This document shows, piece after piece, positions 10,681 to 22,530 of a stretch of DNA of 64,000 nt. This DNA comes from Eriocheir sinensis. Lineage: Eukaryota > Arthropoda > Malacostraca > Decapoda > Varunidae. Under the pieces are notes generated by a model. The model did no database searches. It worked only from the letters and a program-made list of their open reading frames with translations, and was not told the origin of the DNA. The number at the start of each line of letters is the position of its first letter. Within the stretch, counting starts at the first letter, position 1. A program made the position numbers and the translations under genes. The stretch covers positions 251,501 to 315,500 of the forward strand of contig NW_026112153.1 in assembly GCF_024679095.1 (NCBI RefSeq), given 5' to 3'.

Positions 10681-11440
10681 TTACGGACTAATGGAAAGGG
10701 AAGGAGAAAAAATGGAGTTGTAGGTGGAAGGAGAGAGAGGAAGTGGAGGGAAGAGTCTGAAAGGAAAGGTAAAAAGGGAAAATGTAAATGCGAGGAGGAA
10801 GAAAAAGAAAGGGAATGAAAAAAGGGATCTGTTAGTGGAAGAAGAGAAAATTGGAGAAGACAAAGAGAAAGTTAATGAAAAAACTGTGTGTTTGGAGGGA
10901 GGAAAAAAAGTCGAGGAAGAGAGAGAGCGATGGAACGATGGAGAAAATTAAAAGATGGGTGTAAGAAGAGGAATAAAGAACCGAAAACGAAAAGAAGGAA
11001 CGGCAATAACGGAGAGCGAGAGATAAAAGCTGGAAATGGAGGAAAAGGAAAGAGAGGAAGAAACTAGGAAAAGGAGACTCTGGATAAAAGGGAAGTAGGA
11101 GACAAAAATGAGGTAAGGAATAGTGAAGGGGTAAGAAGGAAGGAAGGAAGGAAGGAAATAGGAATGCCAGGGGTGAGGAAGGAAGTAAAAGTAAGGAGAG
11201 AAAGAGAATAAGGAAGTAGGGAGGTAAAAAGTAAGGAGTAACGAATAGAAAAGTAGGATTGAAAAGGAAAGAAGCAAGAAGTGATGTAGAGGAGGAGAAG
11301 AGGAGGATTGAGGAAAGAAGGGAGGAAATGGAGGAAAGGGGATGAAAACATCAAACAGGAAGGAAGGAAAACAAGTGAGGTGTGAGGACAGGAAAAGGAA
11401 GGAGGAGGAAAGAAAAGGAGAGAGAGAGTCTCTCCCCCTC
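10681..11440. repeat. Purine-rich (GA) low-complexity tract
   Basis: About 760 bases that are almost entirely A and G on the plus strand, with simple runs such as (GGAA)n near 11142-11158. No strict period is visible. Open frames of 75-110 codons here on both strands are composition artefacts. Confidence 0.85.
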
Positions 11441-11442
11441 AG

Positions 11443-11605
11443 ATTCTCTCACGCCCCCAAATGCATCGCCAAGGAGGACAAGAGCTACCCCACCACGCCC
11501 CCAGCCCCCCGCCCCTCAGCCCCTCCACCCAGGACGACCCTCCCCTGACCCCCACCCTCACCCTCACTCCCTTCACCTCCACCACCACCACCACCACCAC
11601 CAGTA
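11443..11605 (+). other. Possible exon (weak)
   Basis: A good-looking acceptor (CTCTCCCCCTCAG ending at 11442) and a strong donor (GTAAGTAT starting at 11606) bracket 163 bases. One frame is open throughout but is proline/threonine/serine-rich and ends in a CCA-repeat threonine run. Another frame begins FSHAPKCIAKEDKSYP but hits TGA at 11546-11548. Neither matches a family I know with confidence. The KCIAKE segment resembles the DCLAKE-like stretch that precedes the conserved part of TMEM145 proteins, but the downstream exon at 24141 already supplies that position, so the resemblance may be chance. Confidence 0.2.
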
Positions 11606-11745
11606 GTAAGTATCGAACCAGTACGTATCACCACCACCACCACCACCACCACCATCAACTCCAACACTGATATCACTCCGTCCTCTTCCTCCTCCTCCTC
11701 CTCCTCCTCTTCCTCCTCCTCCTCCTCCTCCTCCTCCTCCTGTGG
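11577..11745. repeat. (CCA)n and (TCC)n microsatellites
   Basis: Three trinucleotide tracts in a row: (ACC)n at about 11578-11600, (CAC)n at about 11629-11653 and (TCC)n with TCT interruptions at about 11686-11741. Confidence 0.95.
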
Positions 11746-11759
11746 GATCGGAAAGGTGA

Positions 11760-13297
11760 GGTTTTGGTTTTTGTTTTTTCCTCTTTGTTTACTAATATTT
11801 CTCTTCTTCCTTTTTTCTCTCACTTCCTCTCTTAATCTTCTTCCTGTTCTCTTTTCTCTAATTCTTCTTCTCTCCCTTATTCTTGCTTTCTCCTTCCCCC
11901 TCCCCTTCTTCCTCACCTCTTCCCTTCCTCCCCCTCCTCCTCCTTACCCTTTCCTCTCTAATCAAACTCCCCCTTTTCATCCCCCTTTCCCTTCCTTCCC
12001 TTTCCTTCCCTCCTTAATTTTCCCTCCCCTCTAAACCACCTCCCTTTCCTTCTCTCATCCCTTTTCACTTCCCCTTCCCTTCCTTCCCTCCCTTCCCTTT
12101 CACTCCCCTCTCCACCACCCCTCCCTCTCCTTCTCTCACCCTTTCCTTCCCCCTCCCCTTCCTTTCCTCCCTTCCCCTTCCCTTTCCTTCCCTCCCTTAC
12201 CTTTCCTCCCTCTCCCTCCCTTCCTTTCCCTCCCCTCCACCACCTCCCTTTCCTTCTCTCACCCTTTCCTTCCTCTTCCCTTCCTTCCCTCCCTTCCTTT
12301 CCCTCCCTCTCCACCACCCCTCCCTTTCCGTCTCTCACACTTTCCTTCCCCTTCCCCATCCTTACCTCCTTCCCTTTCCTCCCTCTCCACCACCCCTCCT
12401 TTCCTTCTCTCACCCTTTCCTTCCTTCCTTCCCTTCCTTCCTCCCTCCCCTCTCCCTCCACCACCTCCCTTTCCTTCTCTCACCCTTTCCTTCCTCTTCC
12501 CCTTCCTTCCCTCCCTTCCCTTTCCCTACCCTCTCCACCACCCCACCCTTTCCTTATCTCTCACCCTTTCCTTCCCCTTCCTTCCTTCCCTTCCTTCCCC
12601 TCTCCACCCCTCCTTTCCTTCTCTCACCCTTACTTCCTCTTCCCCTTCCTTCCTTCCCTTACCTTTCCCTCCCCTCTCCATCACCCCTCCCTTTCCTTCT
12701 CTCACCCTTTCCTTCCCCTTCCCCTTCCTTCCCTCCCTTCCCTTTCCCTCCCCTCTCCATCACCCCTCCCTTTCCTTCTCTCACCCTTTCCTTCCCCTTC
12801 CCCTTCCTTTCCTCCCTTCCCCTTCCCTTTCCTTCCCTCCCTTAATTTTCCCTCCCCTCTCCACCACCCCTCCCTTTCCTTCTCTCACCCTTTCCTTCCC
12901 CTTCCCTTCCTTCCTCCTTCCCTTTCACTCCCCTCTCCACCACCCCTCCCATTCCTTCTCTCACCCATTCCTTCCCCTGCCCTTCCTTCCCTCCATTACC
13001 TTTCCCTCCCCACTCCACCACCCTCCTTTCCTTCTCACCCTTTCCTTCCTCTTCCCTTCCTTCCCTCCTTCCTTTTCCTCCCTCTCTACCACCCCTCCCT
13101 TTCCTTCTCTCACCCTTTCCTTCCCCCTCCCCTTCCTTCCCTCCCTTCCCTTTCCCTCCCCTCTCCACCACCCCTCCCTTTCCTTCTCTCACCCTTTCCT
13201 TCCTCTTCCCCTTCCTTCCCTCCCTTCCTTTTCCCTCCCCTCTCTACCACCCCTCCCTTTCCTTCTCTCACCCTTTCCTTCCTCTTCCCCTTCCTTT
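11760..13297. repeat. Pyrimidine-rich ~79-bp minisatellite, left part
   Basis: Plus strand almost entirely C and T. From about 11985 a unit recurs containing CCCTCTCCACCACCCCTCCC, then TTTCCTTCTCTCACCCTTTCC and a CCTTCC-rich remainder. Spacing between CTCTCCATC landmarks is 79 bases at 12674/12753 and 76 at 12857/12933, with a ~104-base variant between. The array is interrupted at 13298 by the CR1 element and resumes at about 18541. Long open frames on both strands are composition artefacts. Confidence 0.9.
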
Positions 13298-13598
13298 ACA
13301 AAGGTACACAAAGAAAGAACAAACAACAGCAGACCTGCTGGTCCTTACAAGGTTGTTTGTGACAAGCTACACTAACTATCTAATCAAAGGTGGAAGATGA
13401 AGGACAGCAAAGGCGAAGGCTCCTCCCCACCCCCCCATCCCTCCAGCCAAAGCTGGCAAGAAAGGAAAAAGAACCATGCAGCATGGAAAAACTGCATGGA
13501 ATTTATGTAGGAAAGAGGAAAGAAATATCATTACTACTACCACTAACCGGGCGATAAAAGCGGACAAGGACACCAGTATTCGAAAGAACTTAACGTTA

Positions 13599-16440
13599 TT
13601 ACGACAATGAGTAATATCTTAGTTGCTGGTTGGATTCAAAATACTTGTCTAATCTATTCTTGAAGGCCGTAACTGTTGTACTATCAACGACATCACAAGG
13701 TAGAGAGTTCCAAACATTAACAACTCGATTGAAGAAGAAGTGTTTAGCTTCGTGCGACGAGAATCTTTTACCACTTATCTTCAAATTGTGATTTCTTCTT
13801 GTTCTATTTGATCGATTAATTGTAAAGTAATCTTCCGCATTAATATCACTGAATCCTTTAAACATTTTAAACACTTCTATTAGATCGCCTCGCATTCTCC
13901 GTTTTGATAGGCTGAATAAATTTACTTCTTTAAGCCTTTGTTTATATGACAAATTTCTCAACCTAGGAATCATCTTTGTTACTCTTCGTTGGACCCGTTC
14001 CAACTTTTCTATGTCTTTTCTGTAGTAGGGAGACCAAAACTGTACACAGTACTCTACACGGGGTCGAACCAACGAATTATACAGTTTTAATTTTACTTTT
14101 TCCGATTTATTATTAAAGACTCGTCCGATGAAGCCAACCAATTTATTTGCAGTTTTAACTTCCCTCTGAACAATGCTGACCGGGCTTTAAATCGCTTGAT
14201 ATAGTGATTCCAAGATCCTTTTCTTTACTTACTGCAGAAAGTTGTTGGCCATTCATTACGTACCGAACGCGATTGTTATTTTTTCCGATGTGCAACACTT
14301 TACATTTGTCAACGTTAAATTTCATTTGCCATTGATTGGCCCAACGTGCAGGTCGATCTAGATCTGATTGTAAAGCTTCTTCGTCGAGTGTCGCAGTTAC
14401 TTTACTAGCAATTTTTGTGTCATCAGCAAATTTTGATACTTTGCAAGTGAGCCCATCATCGATATCATTAACATAAATTAAGAAGAGCATGGGGCCAAGC
14501 ACTGATCCTTGAGGTACGCCGCTTTTGACATCGAGCCAGTTAAATGTAACACCGTTTAGAACTACTCTGTGTTTCCGCTCAGAGAGCCAGTCCGCAAGCC
14601 AATTGTGAATGTTACCCGAGATACCGTGCGCCAGTGGTTTGCTGAGCAATCGTTGGTGGGGGACCTTATCAAATGCCTTTTGAAAATCCAGATATATGTT
14701 ATCTACTGATCTGCTTTCATCGAACACCTCAAAAATATAGTGAAAAAAGTCAAGTAAGTTAGTCAACACGAACGTTTTCTACGGAAGGCATGTTGCGAAT
14801 TATTTATTATATTATTTTCTTCGAAGAATTTCACCATATTGTCGCGAATGATAGTCTCCATTAACTTACAAACAATAGATGTCAGGCTAATTGGTCGATA
14901 GTTTCCTGGATGAGACTTGTCCCCCTTTTTGAAAATTGGTGTGACATTTGCAAGTTTCCAATCCGACGGAACTTTTCCAGCTGTTAAAGATTTATTGAAT
15001 ATGATGGAGAGCGGTTTACAAATTTGATGTTTGATTTCTTTTAAGACCCTAGGGGTAATTTTGTCTGGACCAGGAGCTTTGCTTACTTTAATCTTTTCAA
15101 TTGTGCGTAAAATGTCACTTTCTACGATGAGCACGCCACTTAACATATTTTCGGCCCTTCTAACCTCCGGCGGTTGAGGTGATAAACAATCTTCGTCGGT
15201 AAATACGGATGCGAGAAAGTTATTTAGGATTGTAGCCATTTCATTTTCATCGTTCGTGTGGTTACTATTTTCATTAGCAAGCGGTCCGATACCACACGTG
15301 AGTAGCTTTTTATTATTTACATAGCTAAAAAAATCTTTAGGATTAGATATATTTGTGTCCGCTATATATTCTTCAAGATTTTTCTTGGTTCGTTTTATTA
15401 ATCTCTTGGTTTCGCGGCAAATTCTGTCCAACTCTAGTTTGTCAGCCTCACTCTGAGTTGATATGTATCTACTGTATACGCATATTTTAAGAGATAGGCT
15501 ATTTTGAATTTCGTTATTCCACCATTTGGGTTTCTTCTTAGAAGCTGAACGTCTGTTACGGTAGGGTACGCCTATGCTTATGGCATTGTTCAATATTGTG
15601 GTGAAGGCCCCCCAAGATTTATCAATATCTGTTTCCGCCGTGATTTCAGTCCAGTCAGAATTATTTAGAATTGATCGGAGTCTTACGAAATTCGGTCTCT
15701 GATAATCAGGCACCTTTTCTTTACTAGGAGTTACTTTACTTTCTTTCATATTGATGCTGAATGTGATTGTTCGGTGATCGCTAGAACTAAAAATTGGACC
15801 AACATTTACTTCGTTAACTAGATCAGCTGTCGTTGAAAAGATAAGGTCAAGTATATTATTTTCCCGAGTCGGTTCTTGAACGTGTTGATGCAAATCACTT
15901 TCTAGTAAATTTGTGTACAGGTCGAGCCCTGTATGACAGTTCAACGGTTCACCCCATCTTTTCACTGGCAAGTTAAAGTCCCCAACAATTACTGCCTCGC
16001 CACTGCTACTTGTTTCTAATAATAATTCACTTAATGCGTGGTCGATATCAAGAGTCTGCCTTGGCGGTCTGTAGATAAGTCCAATTGCTATTTTACGAGA
16101 TCTATTTTTAATTTCAATGAAGACCGTGTCTACATTGGTTATAATATCTGTTTTCACGGATACTGGCTGCAGAGAGTTGTGGATGTAAAAGATAACGCCT
16201 CCACCCTGTCTGTTCTCTCTTTCATGACTAAAGATGGTATAACCCGGTAATCTATATTCCGCAATGAAATCTCTATTTGAAGTGTCTATCCAAGATTCTG
16301 TGACTCCGATGATGTGATAATGATTTGTAGCTGCGAGGACTTCTAAGTCTTCAAATTTGTTACGTAGGCTACGAGCGTTTACATAGCAAGCTTTAATGTG
16401 ATTCGAGTCGGGGGTTTCGCGGGTTGAGTGATCCCTTACG
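13599..16440 (-). pseudogene. CR1 ORF2: APE endonuclease and reverse transcriptase, two frameshifts
   Basis: Replication protein of the element, cutting target DNA and reverse-transcribing its RNA. Reading right to left: the endonuclease N-terminus (YVNARSLRNK near 16375, then TESWID, GGGV, YRPPR, GDFN and SSDHR motifs) shows an intact APE-type fold plan. The reverse transcriptase follows, with KAPGPD, NYRPISL, HAFRRKRSC, LDFQKAFD, GVPQGSVLGP and FADD (14419-14430). The C-terminal part has LYNSLVRPRVEY and a VWNSLP-type ending before the stop at 13599. The frame breaks near 14762, where one T is missing after RKRSC, and near 14165, where one extra G follows CSE. Both are single-base changes in an otherwise well preserved sequence, so the copy is fairly young. 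The frame opens inside the end of ORF1 and I see no clear ATG; 16157 is only the first methionine. Confidence 0.85.
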
Positions 16441-17617
16441 GTGGAGCTCCTGGTGATCTCGCCTCCGCGTTTTTTGGCTTTCGAAGAGCCACTTGGTCAC
16501 AGAGCAGCCTCCCGAAACGGGCTGCTCCAACAGGGTTTAAGTGAATGCCATCAGGAAGGAACAAGTCTGAATCGTAGTAAAAATTGTTCCACAAGTTAGC
16601 GAACTGGACGTTTTCTTGTGAGCAAAGGGACTGAAGTCTGTTGTTTGTGCTGAAGGCCTTATTGTAAAAGCTAGATTCGGCACCGACCCTCGGGAGGATT
16701 CCTGAGATTATGATGTTACTGGCATCCGTTTTACATTTATACTGCTTGATCATGCGGCGGTATTTCTCAAGCAGTTCCTCAGAAAGGGTTGTCTTTACGT
16801 CATTTGTCCCCGCGTGAATGACAAAGAGGGTGTTTCGGTCGGCATTTCTCGTGACATCATCGCACGCTGCGGTGATGTCGTCCAGTCTGGCACCTGGATA
16901 GCAGTAACGTTTTCTGCGGCCGTTTGAAGAACGACCACATAACTCAACCAGCTGGCCACGCACCATGGAGTCCCCAACTAGGCGAGTCTCGAGCTCATCC
17001 TCCATGGTGTCTGCCAGCACCTGGAACCTATTGAAGATAGTGGGGTTCAGTAAGTCCTTGGTTGCCTGCTTCGGTTTGGCTCCATTCCTTACAGGTTGGA
17101 ACCCGACATCCTGTGAAGCAGGAAGAGAAGCGTTAAGTGGGGCAGGCTGGAAGTTGTCCTGTGAGGCAGGCTGGGAGTTAGCCTGTGAAGCAGGCTGGGG
17201 GTTAGCCTGTGAGGCAGGCTGGGGGTTGTTCTGTGAGGCAGGCCGGGGGTTAGCCTGTGAGGCAAGCTGGGGGTTAGCCTGTGAGGCAGGCTGGGGGTTA
17301 GCCTGTGAGGCAGGCTGGGAGTCAACCTGTGAGGCAGGTAACACGTCCTCCCGTGAAGCAGGAGGGTCGTCTAGAGAGGGCACAGTCTTGGTGGAGGGCC
17401 TCTCCACCATCGACGGTGGAGTCACTGCCACATTAGTTAAAACAAATTCCTGAAGGGCTACAAATTTCTTTTCAAGATCATTGTGCCTGACTTTCCATTC
17501 AGTCACAGCCTTCCAAAGATGTAATCTTTGAACGCAGAGGCGGCAAGTTTTACTCAGCTGGAAGAACTGAGCTGCAAAACGTCCGGGACAGACGTCACAC
17601 TTACGGTTCGAAGGCAT
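16436..17617 (-). CDS. CR1 ORF1 protein with SGNH-esterase domain (393 aa)
   Basis: Intact ORF from the ATG at 17617 to the TGA at 16436. Residues 7-28 carry a CX2C-X14-CX2C cysteine pattern that could bind zinc. Residues 45-60 look helical. Residues about 93-170 are an eight-residue repeat, ANPQPASQ and variants, encoded by a 24-bp minisatellite. From about 200 on there is a GDSL/SGNH-hydrolase-like domain: GDS with the nucleophile Ser217, PGAR with Gly242, HAGTND with Asn272 and Asp273, and DGIH with the catalytic pair Asp356/His359. All four blocks are present, so the esterase active site looks complete. Esterase ORF1 proteins are known from CR1 and related LINEs, where they are thought to act in the retrotransposition particle; the substrate is not established. 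ORF1 ends overlapping the start region of ORF2 in another frame. Confidence 0.85.
   Translation of the reverse strand: MPSNRKCDVCPGRFAAQFFQLSKTCRLCVQRLHLWKAVTEWKVRHNDLEKKFVALQEFVLTNVAVTPPSMVERPSTKTVPSLDDPPASREDVLPASQVDSQPASQANPQPASQANPQLASQANPRPASQNNPQPASQANPQPASQANSQPASQDNFQPAPLNASLPASQDVGFQPVRNGAKPKQATKDLLNPTIFNRFQVLADTMEDELETRLVGDSMVRGQLVELCGRSSNGRRKRYCYPGARLDDITAACDDVTRNADRNTLFVIHAGTNDVKTTLSEELLEKYRRMIKQYKCKTDASNIIISGILPRVGAESSFYNKAFSTNNRLQSLCSQENVQFANLWNNFYYDSDLFLPDGIHLNPVGAARFGRLLCDQVALRKPKNAEARSPGAPP
17150..17340 (-). repeat. 24-bp coding minisatellite inside CR1 ORF1
   Basis: About eight copies of a 24-base unit (plus strand TTAGCCTGTGAGGCAGGCTG plus GGGG) encode the ANPQPASQ repeats. 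The unit has no similarity to the 24-bp satellite at the left end of the window. Copy number probably varies between genomic copies of the element. Confidence 0.85.
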
Positions 17618-17711
17618 TGTTAGAAATTTAAGCGAGTTAACAGTTTGGGCAAATTTTAAAAGCGCTTTCGAAATAACTTAAATTGTGACCATAAATTGAA
17701 TTGTATAAAAA

Positions 17712-17954
17712 TTATGCATGGAAATTAGATACTGCTGTGTTAGATGCCTCCAACACTGGGAGTTCGCTCCCACAGGGTCTTGAAAACGCCTCGAAGACCA
17801 ATCGCTTGTCCTGAGCCTCAGTCACGAGAGAGACTTTCACAACCCAGCGCTTTTCAGCTATTGTCCTCGAAGTTTTGTCCCATAGAACGGGACCTGCGTA
17901 GTCACACAGAGCAGAGCTGGCAAGGGAGGAGAGGAACCAGCAATTCGTTCCCAC
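17712..17954 (-). CDS. Possible upstream ORF in the CR1 leader (80 aa)
   Basis: Minus-strand frame from 17954 to 17712, ending about 95 bases before the ORF1 start. It has a mixed, protein-like composition without low complexity (for example CDYAGPVLWDKTSRT and KRWVVKVSLV) and continues upstream in related frames. I do not recognise it. It may be a regulatory upstream ORF, a remnant of an N-terminal extension or chance. Confidence 0.3.
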   Translation of the reverse strand: MGTNCWFLSSLASSALCDYAGPVLWDKTSRTIAEKRWVVKVSLVTEAQDKRLVFEAFSRPCGSELPVLEASNTAVSNFHA

Positions 17955-18281
17955 TTTCCGAAACGTCTAACCCAAATCTGCGACCCTTTCGAGGCCTCGC
18001 CAGTGGCACCTGTCACCAGGTGTTCTCCACCAACTCTAGAGAGTATCAGAGGCCCTTCCTGAGAGACCAAAAGACTGAAATATTCCTTGAGTATAAGAAA
18101 TACCCTCAGAAACTCCACCTAGAAGCCGGGAGGTACAACCTCAAATGGCCCACGGAAGACATCTCTTTCAGGAGAAAACAAGAACCAGCTGTTATGCAGA
18201 ATAGGGATGGGAGTACCGTCGATAGAGGGGAGGGACGGGGAGCTCACACCGACAACTGGTTCCCAGGGAGGCTTTTTTTTA

Positions 18282-18309
18282 GTGTAGAGGTCGCCACACT
18301 CCTCTACAC
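18282..18309. other. Perfect inverted repeat in the CR1 leader
   Basis: GTGTAGAGG (18282-18290) and CCTCTACAC (18301-18309) form a 9-bp perfect stem around a 10-base loop, next to a run of eight T on the plus strand. In the element's RNA this lies near the 5' end and could be a structural or regulatory hairpin. Confidence 0.5.
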
Positions 18310-18535
18310 CGCAGGCCTAAATAATTAGGCACGGTCCAGCTGACTAGAACCCTGGAACTCCAGCCATTGTCTCATAAAGAGATCCTCTGCCTGCAGTCCA
18401 ATCCACCACTGCTGCTGCCCAGAGGCTTCACCGTGACCCTGGCACGGAAGACAGATCAGGTATTACACCTTGTCCAAGGGTGACCTGGGATTATGCAGGG
18501 CAGGGACATCTAGTTCCCTGAGGTGAAAACAATTC

Positions 18536-19916
<1,381 letters not shown>

Positions 19917-20703
19917 AGAATATAATGGATTAAAATACAGGAGAATATAACAGTTTAGAATACGGGAGAATATAATGGTTTGAAATACAGGTGAATATAA
20001 TGGTTTAAAATACGGGAGAATATAATGGTTTAAAATACGGGAGAATATAATGGTTTAAAATACGGGAGAATATAATGGTTTAAAATACGGGAGAATATAA
20101 TGGTTTAAAATACGGGAGAATATAATGGTTTAAAATACAGGAGAATATAATGGTTTAAAATACGGGAGAATATAATGGTTTAAAATACAGGAGAATATAA
20201 TGGTTTAAAATACGGAGAATATAATGGTTTAAAATACGGGAGAATATAATGGTTTAAAATACGGGAGAATATAATGGTTTAAAATACGGGAGAATATAAT
20301 GGATTAAAATACGGGAGAATATAATGGTTTGAAATACGGGAGAATATAATGGTTTAAAATACGGGAGAATATAATGGTTTAAAATACAGGAGAATATAAT
20401 GGTTTAAAATACGGGAGAATATAATGGTTTAAAATACGGGAGAATATAATGGTTTAAAATACGGAGAATATAATGGTTTAAAATACGGGAGAATATAATG
20501 GTTTAAAATACGGGAGAATAAAATGGTTTAAAATACGGGAGAATATAATGGTTTAAAATACGGGAGAATATAATGGTTTAAAATACGGAAGAATATAATG
20601 GTTTAAAATACGGGAGAATATAATGGTTTAAAATACGGGAAAATATAATGGATTGAAATACGGGAGAATATAATGGTTTAAAATACGGGAGAATATAATG
20701 GTT
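19917..20703. repeat. 26-bp satellite
   Basis: About 30 copies of GAGAATATAATGGTTTAAAA plus TACGGG, very uniform. Variants are mainly ACAGG for ACGGG, GATTAAAA for GTTTAAAA and a 25-base unit lacking one G. The period is not a multiple of three, so no long frame arises. Confidence 0.97.
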
Positions 20704-20887
20704 AGGCTTTATTGTTGATGTTGCTTTTATCTTTTATTATATTCCTTATTATCATCATGTTCACCGTTATTGTTAGTGATATTGTTATTCGTGTAATCAG
20801 CCACACACTTTCATGACCTCCACACAAGTTGATAAGCTTCCAAAACCAAACACAAGCACAAAAACTACGAAAATGTATGCATAGCAT
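20704..20887. other. Unique sequence
   Basis: AT-rich unique DNA between the 26-bp satellite and the repeat-flanked (TA)n block. No gene or clear signal. Confidence 0.4.
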
Positions 20888-21193
<306 letters not shown>

Positions 21194-21498
21194 TTGAGGA
21201 AGTTACACAGCACAGGGAATTTCTTTTGTATGAGGTGTCGAGTGGAAAACCTGACCATCGCGGAGAAGACTGTTGGGTTAGGTCGCTCAGAGAGATAGTG
21301 TGTTGGGTGCTGTTGCTGGCACTCGGTGCCAATCAGCGGTGCTCCCGTTATCTGTGAGTGCTGCTTGCCGTCCTTTGTCTGTCGTGGTGAGGAAGTGTTG
21401 ATGGAGATTATTATAAAGGTGAAAATAAAATGATATGCAAAGAAATGTACCCAAGTCGTGTTTAGAAATGTCTTTTATACGATTGTTGTTGTTATTAC

Positions 21499-21500
<2 letters not shown>
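21194..21500. other. Unique sequence
   Basis: Mixed-composition DNA with no coding frame, splice-site pair or repeat I can defend. A short inverted element, TGGCACTCGGTGCCA at 21318-21332, can form a 6-bp hairpin. Confidence 0.4.
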
Positions 21501-21532
<32 letters not shown>

Positions 21533-21605
21533 GTAATTATTATTATTATCATCGTCGATGTTACGAATTATTACAGTTGTTGTTGCGTTGGTTATAGTAG
21601 TAGTT

Positions 21606-21643
<38 letters not shown>

Positions 21644-21662
21644 TGTGGTAATTTTAGTAGTT
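21500..21662. repeat. (ATT)n and (GTA)n microsatellites
   Basis: (TTA/ATT)n at about 21500-21550 with one GTAA interruption, then (GTA)n at about 21595-21645. Confidence 0.95.
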
Positions 21663-21689
21663 CCATTAATTCTAACATCGTACTAACAT

Positions 21690-21885
21690 TATCAACTTTT
21701 TTATGATGTGCATTTTGTATTATAATTTTGTAACTGAAATTTAGCGTTTGAAGTCCATGCGCTCGCAAATCTTTCCACAAAAACTCTACCTCATCTCTGA
21801 CGCACTTTGCACCAAGTTTCAAATGGCCGAGGTAATCAAGAAAACTTTGTCGGAGAATCCTTACTGTTTTTTCCATACTTGATTT
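21690..21885 (-). other. Unrecognised short open frame (possible element remnant)
   Basis: Minus-strand frame starting at 21876 with about 60 non-repetitive codons (MEKTVRILRQSFLDYLGHLK at its start, KCVRDEVEFLWKDL in the middle) before it runs into the trinucleotide repeats. The residue mix is protein-like. I cannot assign a family; it may be a remnant of a transposable element or chance. Confidence 0.25.
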
Positions 21886-22084
21886 GATAGTTACCGTAAA
21901 AAGCAGCGATAATCAAACGTGGTATAAACATTTTCAACCATAGTTTTAGTTACTATCGCTCTTGTTTGATCACAGCAGCCTCTCATTTCCAGAAAGTAGA
22001 GACAATCACTCCACCCTAGAATAAAAATAAGATCTTATTACCACAGAATAAGACTCTTTAAATCCCCTCCTCTTACTAACAGTC

Positions 22085-22530
22085 TTTTGTTTCTTAAATT
22101 CCTCCGCCACGTTGCCTCTCTTTTTATCATCTATCGATATTTCATGCTGACTGCTCTTCTGAACTTGCTTACTGCATGCCTCCCCCCCTCCCGCGGCACC
22201 GCTGCACTCGACTTTCTACTCTAGCTCATCCCTCTACTCTCCAAATCCCTTATGCAAAGATAACCAGCATTATCATTCTTTCATCCCTTACACTGGTAAA
22301 CTCTGTAATAGTCTTCCTTCGTCTGTATTTCCTCCTGCCTACGACTTGACCTCTTTCAAGAGGAGAGTATCAAGAAACCTCTCCACTCGAAATTGACCTC
22401 TCTTTTGGCCACTCTTCCATACACTTTTGTGGGGCATTGACCAGCGGGCTATTTTTTTTCTGCTTGATTTTTTTTTTTTTTTTTTTGCCTTGGAGCTGCT
22501 TCCTTTAATGTAAAAATAAAAACTATTCAC
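22085..22530 (+). mobile_element. 3' remnant of a LINE (ORF2 C-terminus and tail)
   Basis: 22085-22395 contains the far C-terminal part of a non-LTR reverse transcriptase ORF: an ATLPLFLSSIDIS-like line, then CNSLPSSVFPPAYDLTSF and KRRVSRNLSTRN before TGA. This ending, with its LPSSVFPP and SFKRRV motifs, is typical of LINE ORF2 C-termini that I associate with decapod genomes. A 3' untranslated part with T-rich runs (22450-22484) and an AAAAATAAAA end follows to about 22530. The rest of the element is missing, as expected for a 5'-truncated insertion. The reading frame is broken upstream of 22290. Confidence 0.65.

Larger units (their letters stand above)
13298..18535 (-). mobile_element. Near full-length CR1-type non-LTR retrotransposon
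   Basis: Minus-strand LINE of about 5.2 kb flanked on both sides by the same pyrimidine minisatellite, which gives the approximate ends. From its 5' side (right): a ~0.9 kb leader with a short upstream ORF, ORF1 with an SGNH-esterase domain (17617-16436), ORF2 with endonuclease and reverse transcriptase (about 16440-13599), then a ~300-base 3' tail that can form a small hairpin (CAGCA/TGCTG near 13328-13345). An esterase ORF1 together with an APE endonuclease and FADD reverse transcriptase is the established CR1-clade layout. ORF2 carries two single-base frameshifts, so this copy is not active as it stands. I see no clear target-site duplication, which is usual for CR1. Confidence 0.85.

Noticed and set aside
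10681..13192. Arg/Glu/Gly- and Ser/Pro/Phe-rich frames in the GA and CT tracts
   Set aside because: Composition artefacts of purine- or pyrimidine-only DNA; frames overlap on both strands.
16965..17453. Plus-strand 162-codon frame with ACEAGWGL repeats
   Set aside because: Antisense shadow of the 24-bp coding minisatellite in CR1 ORF1, whose minus-strand frame has the esterase motifs.
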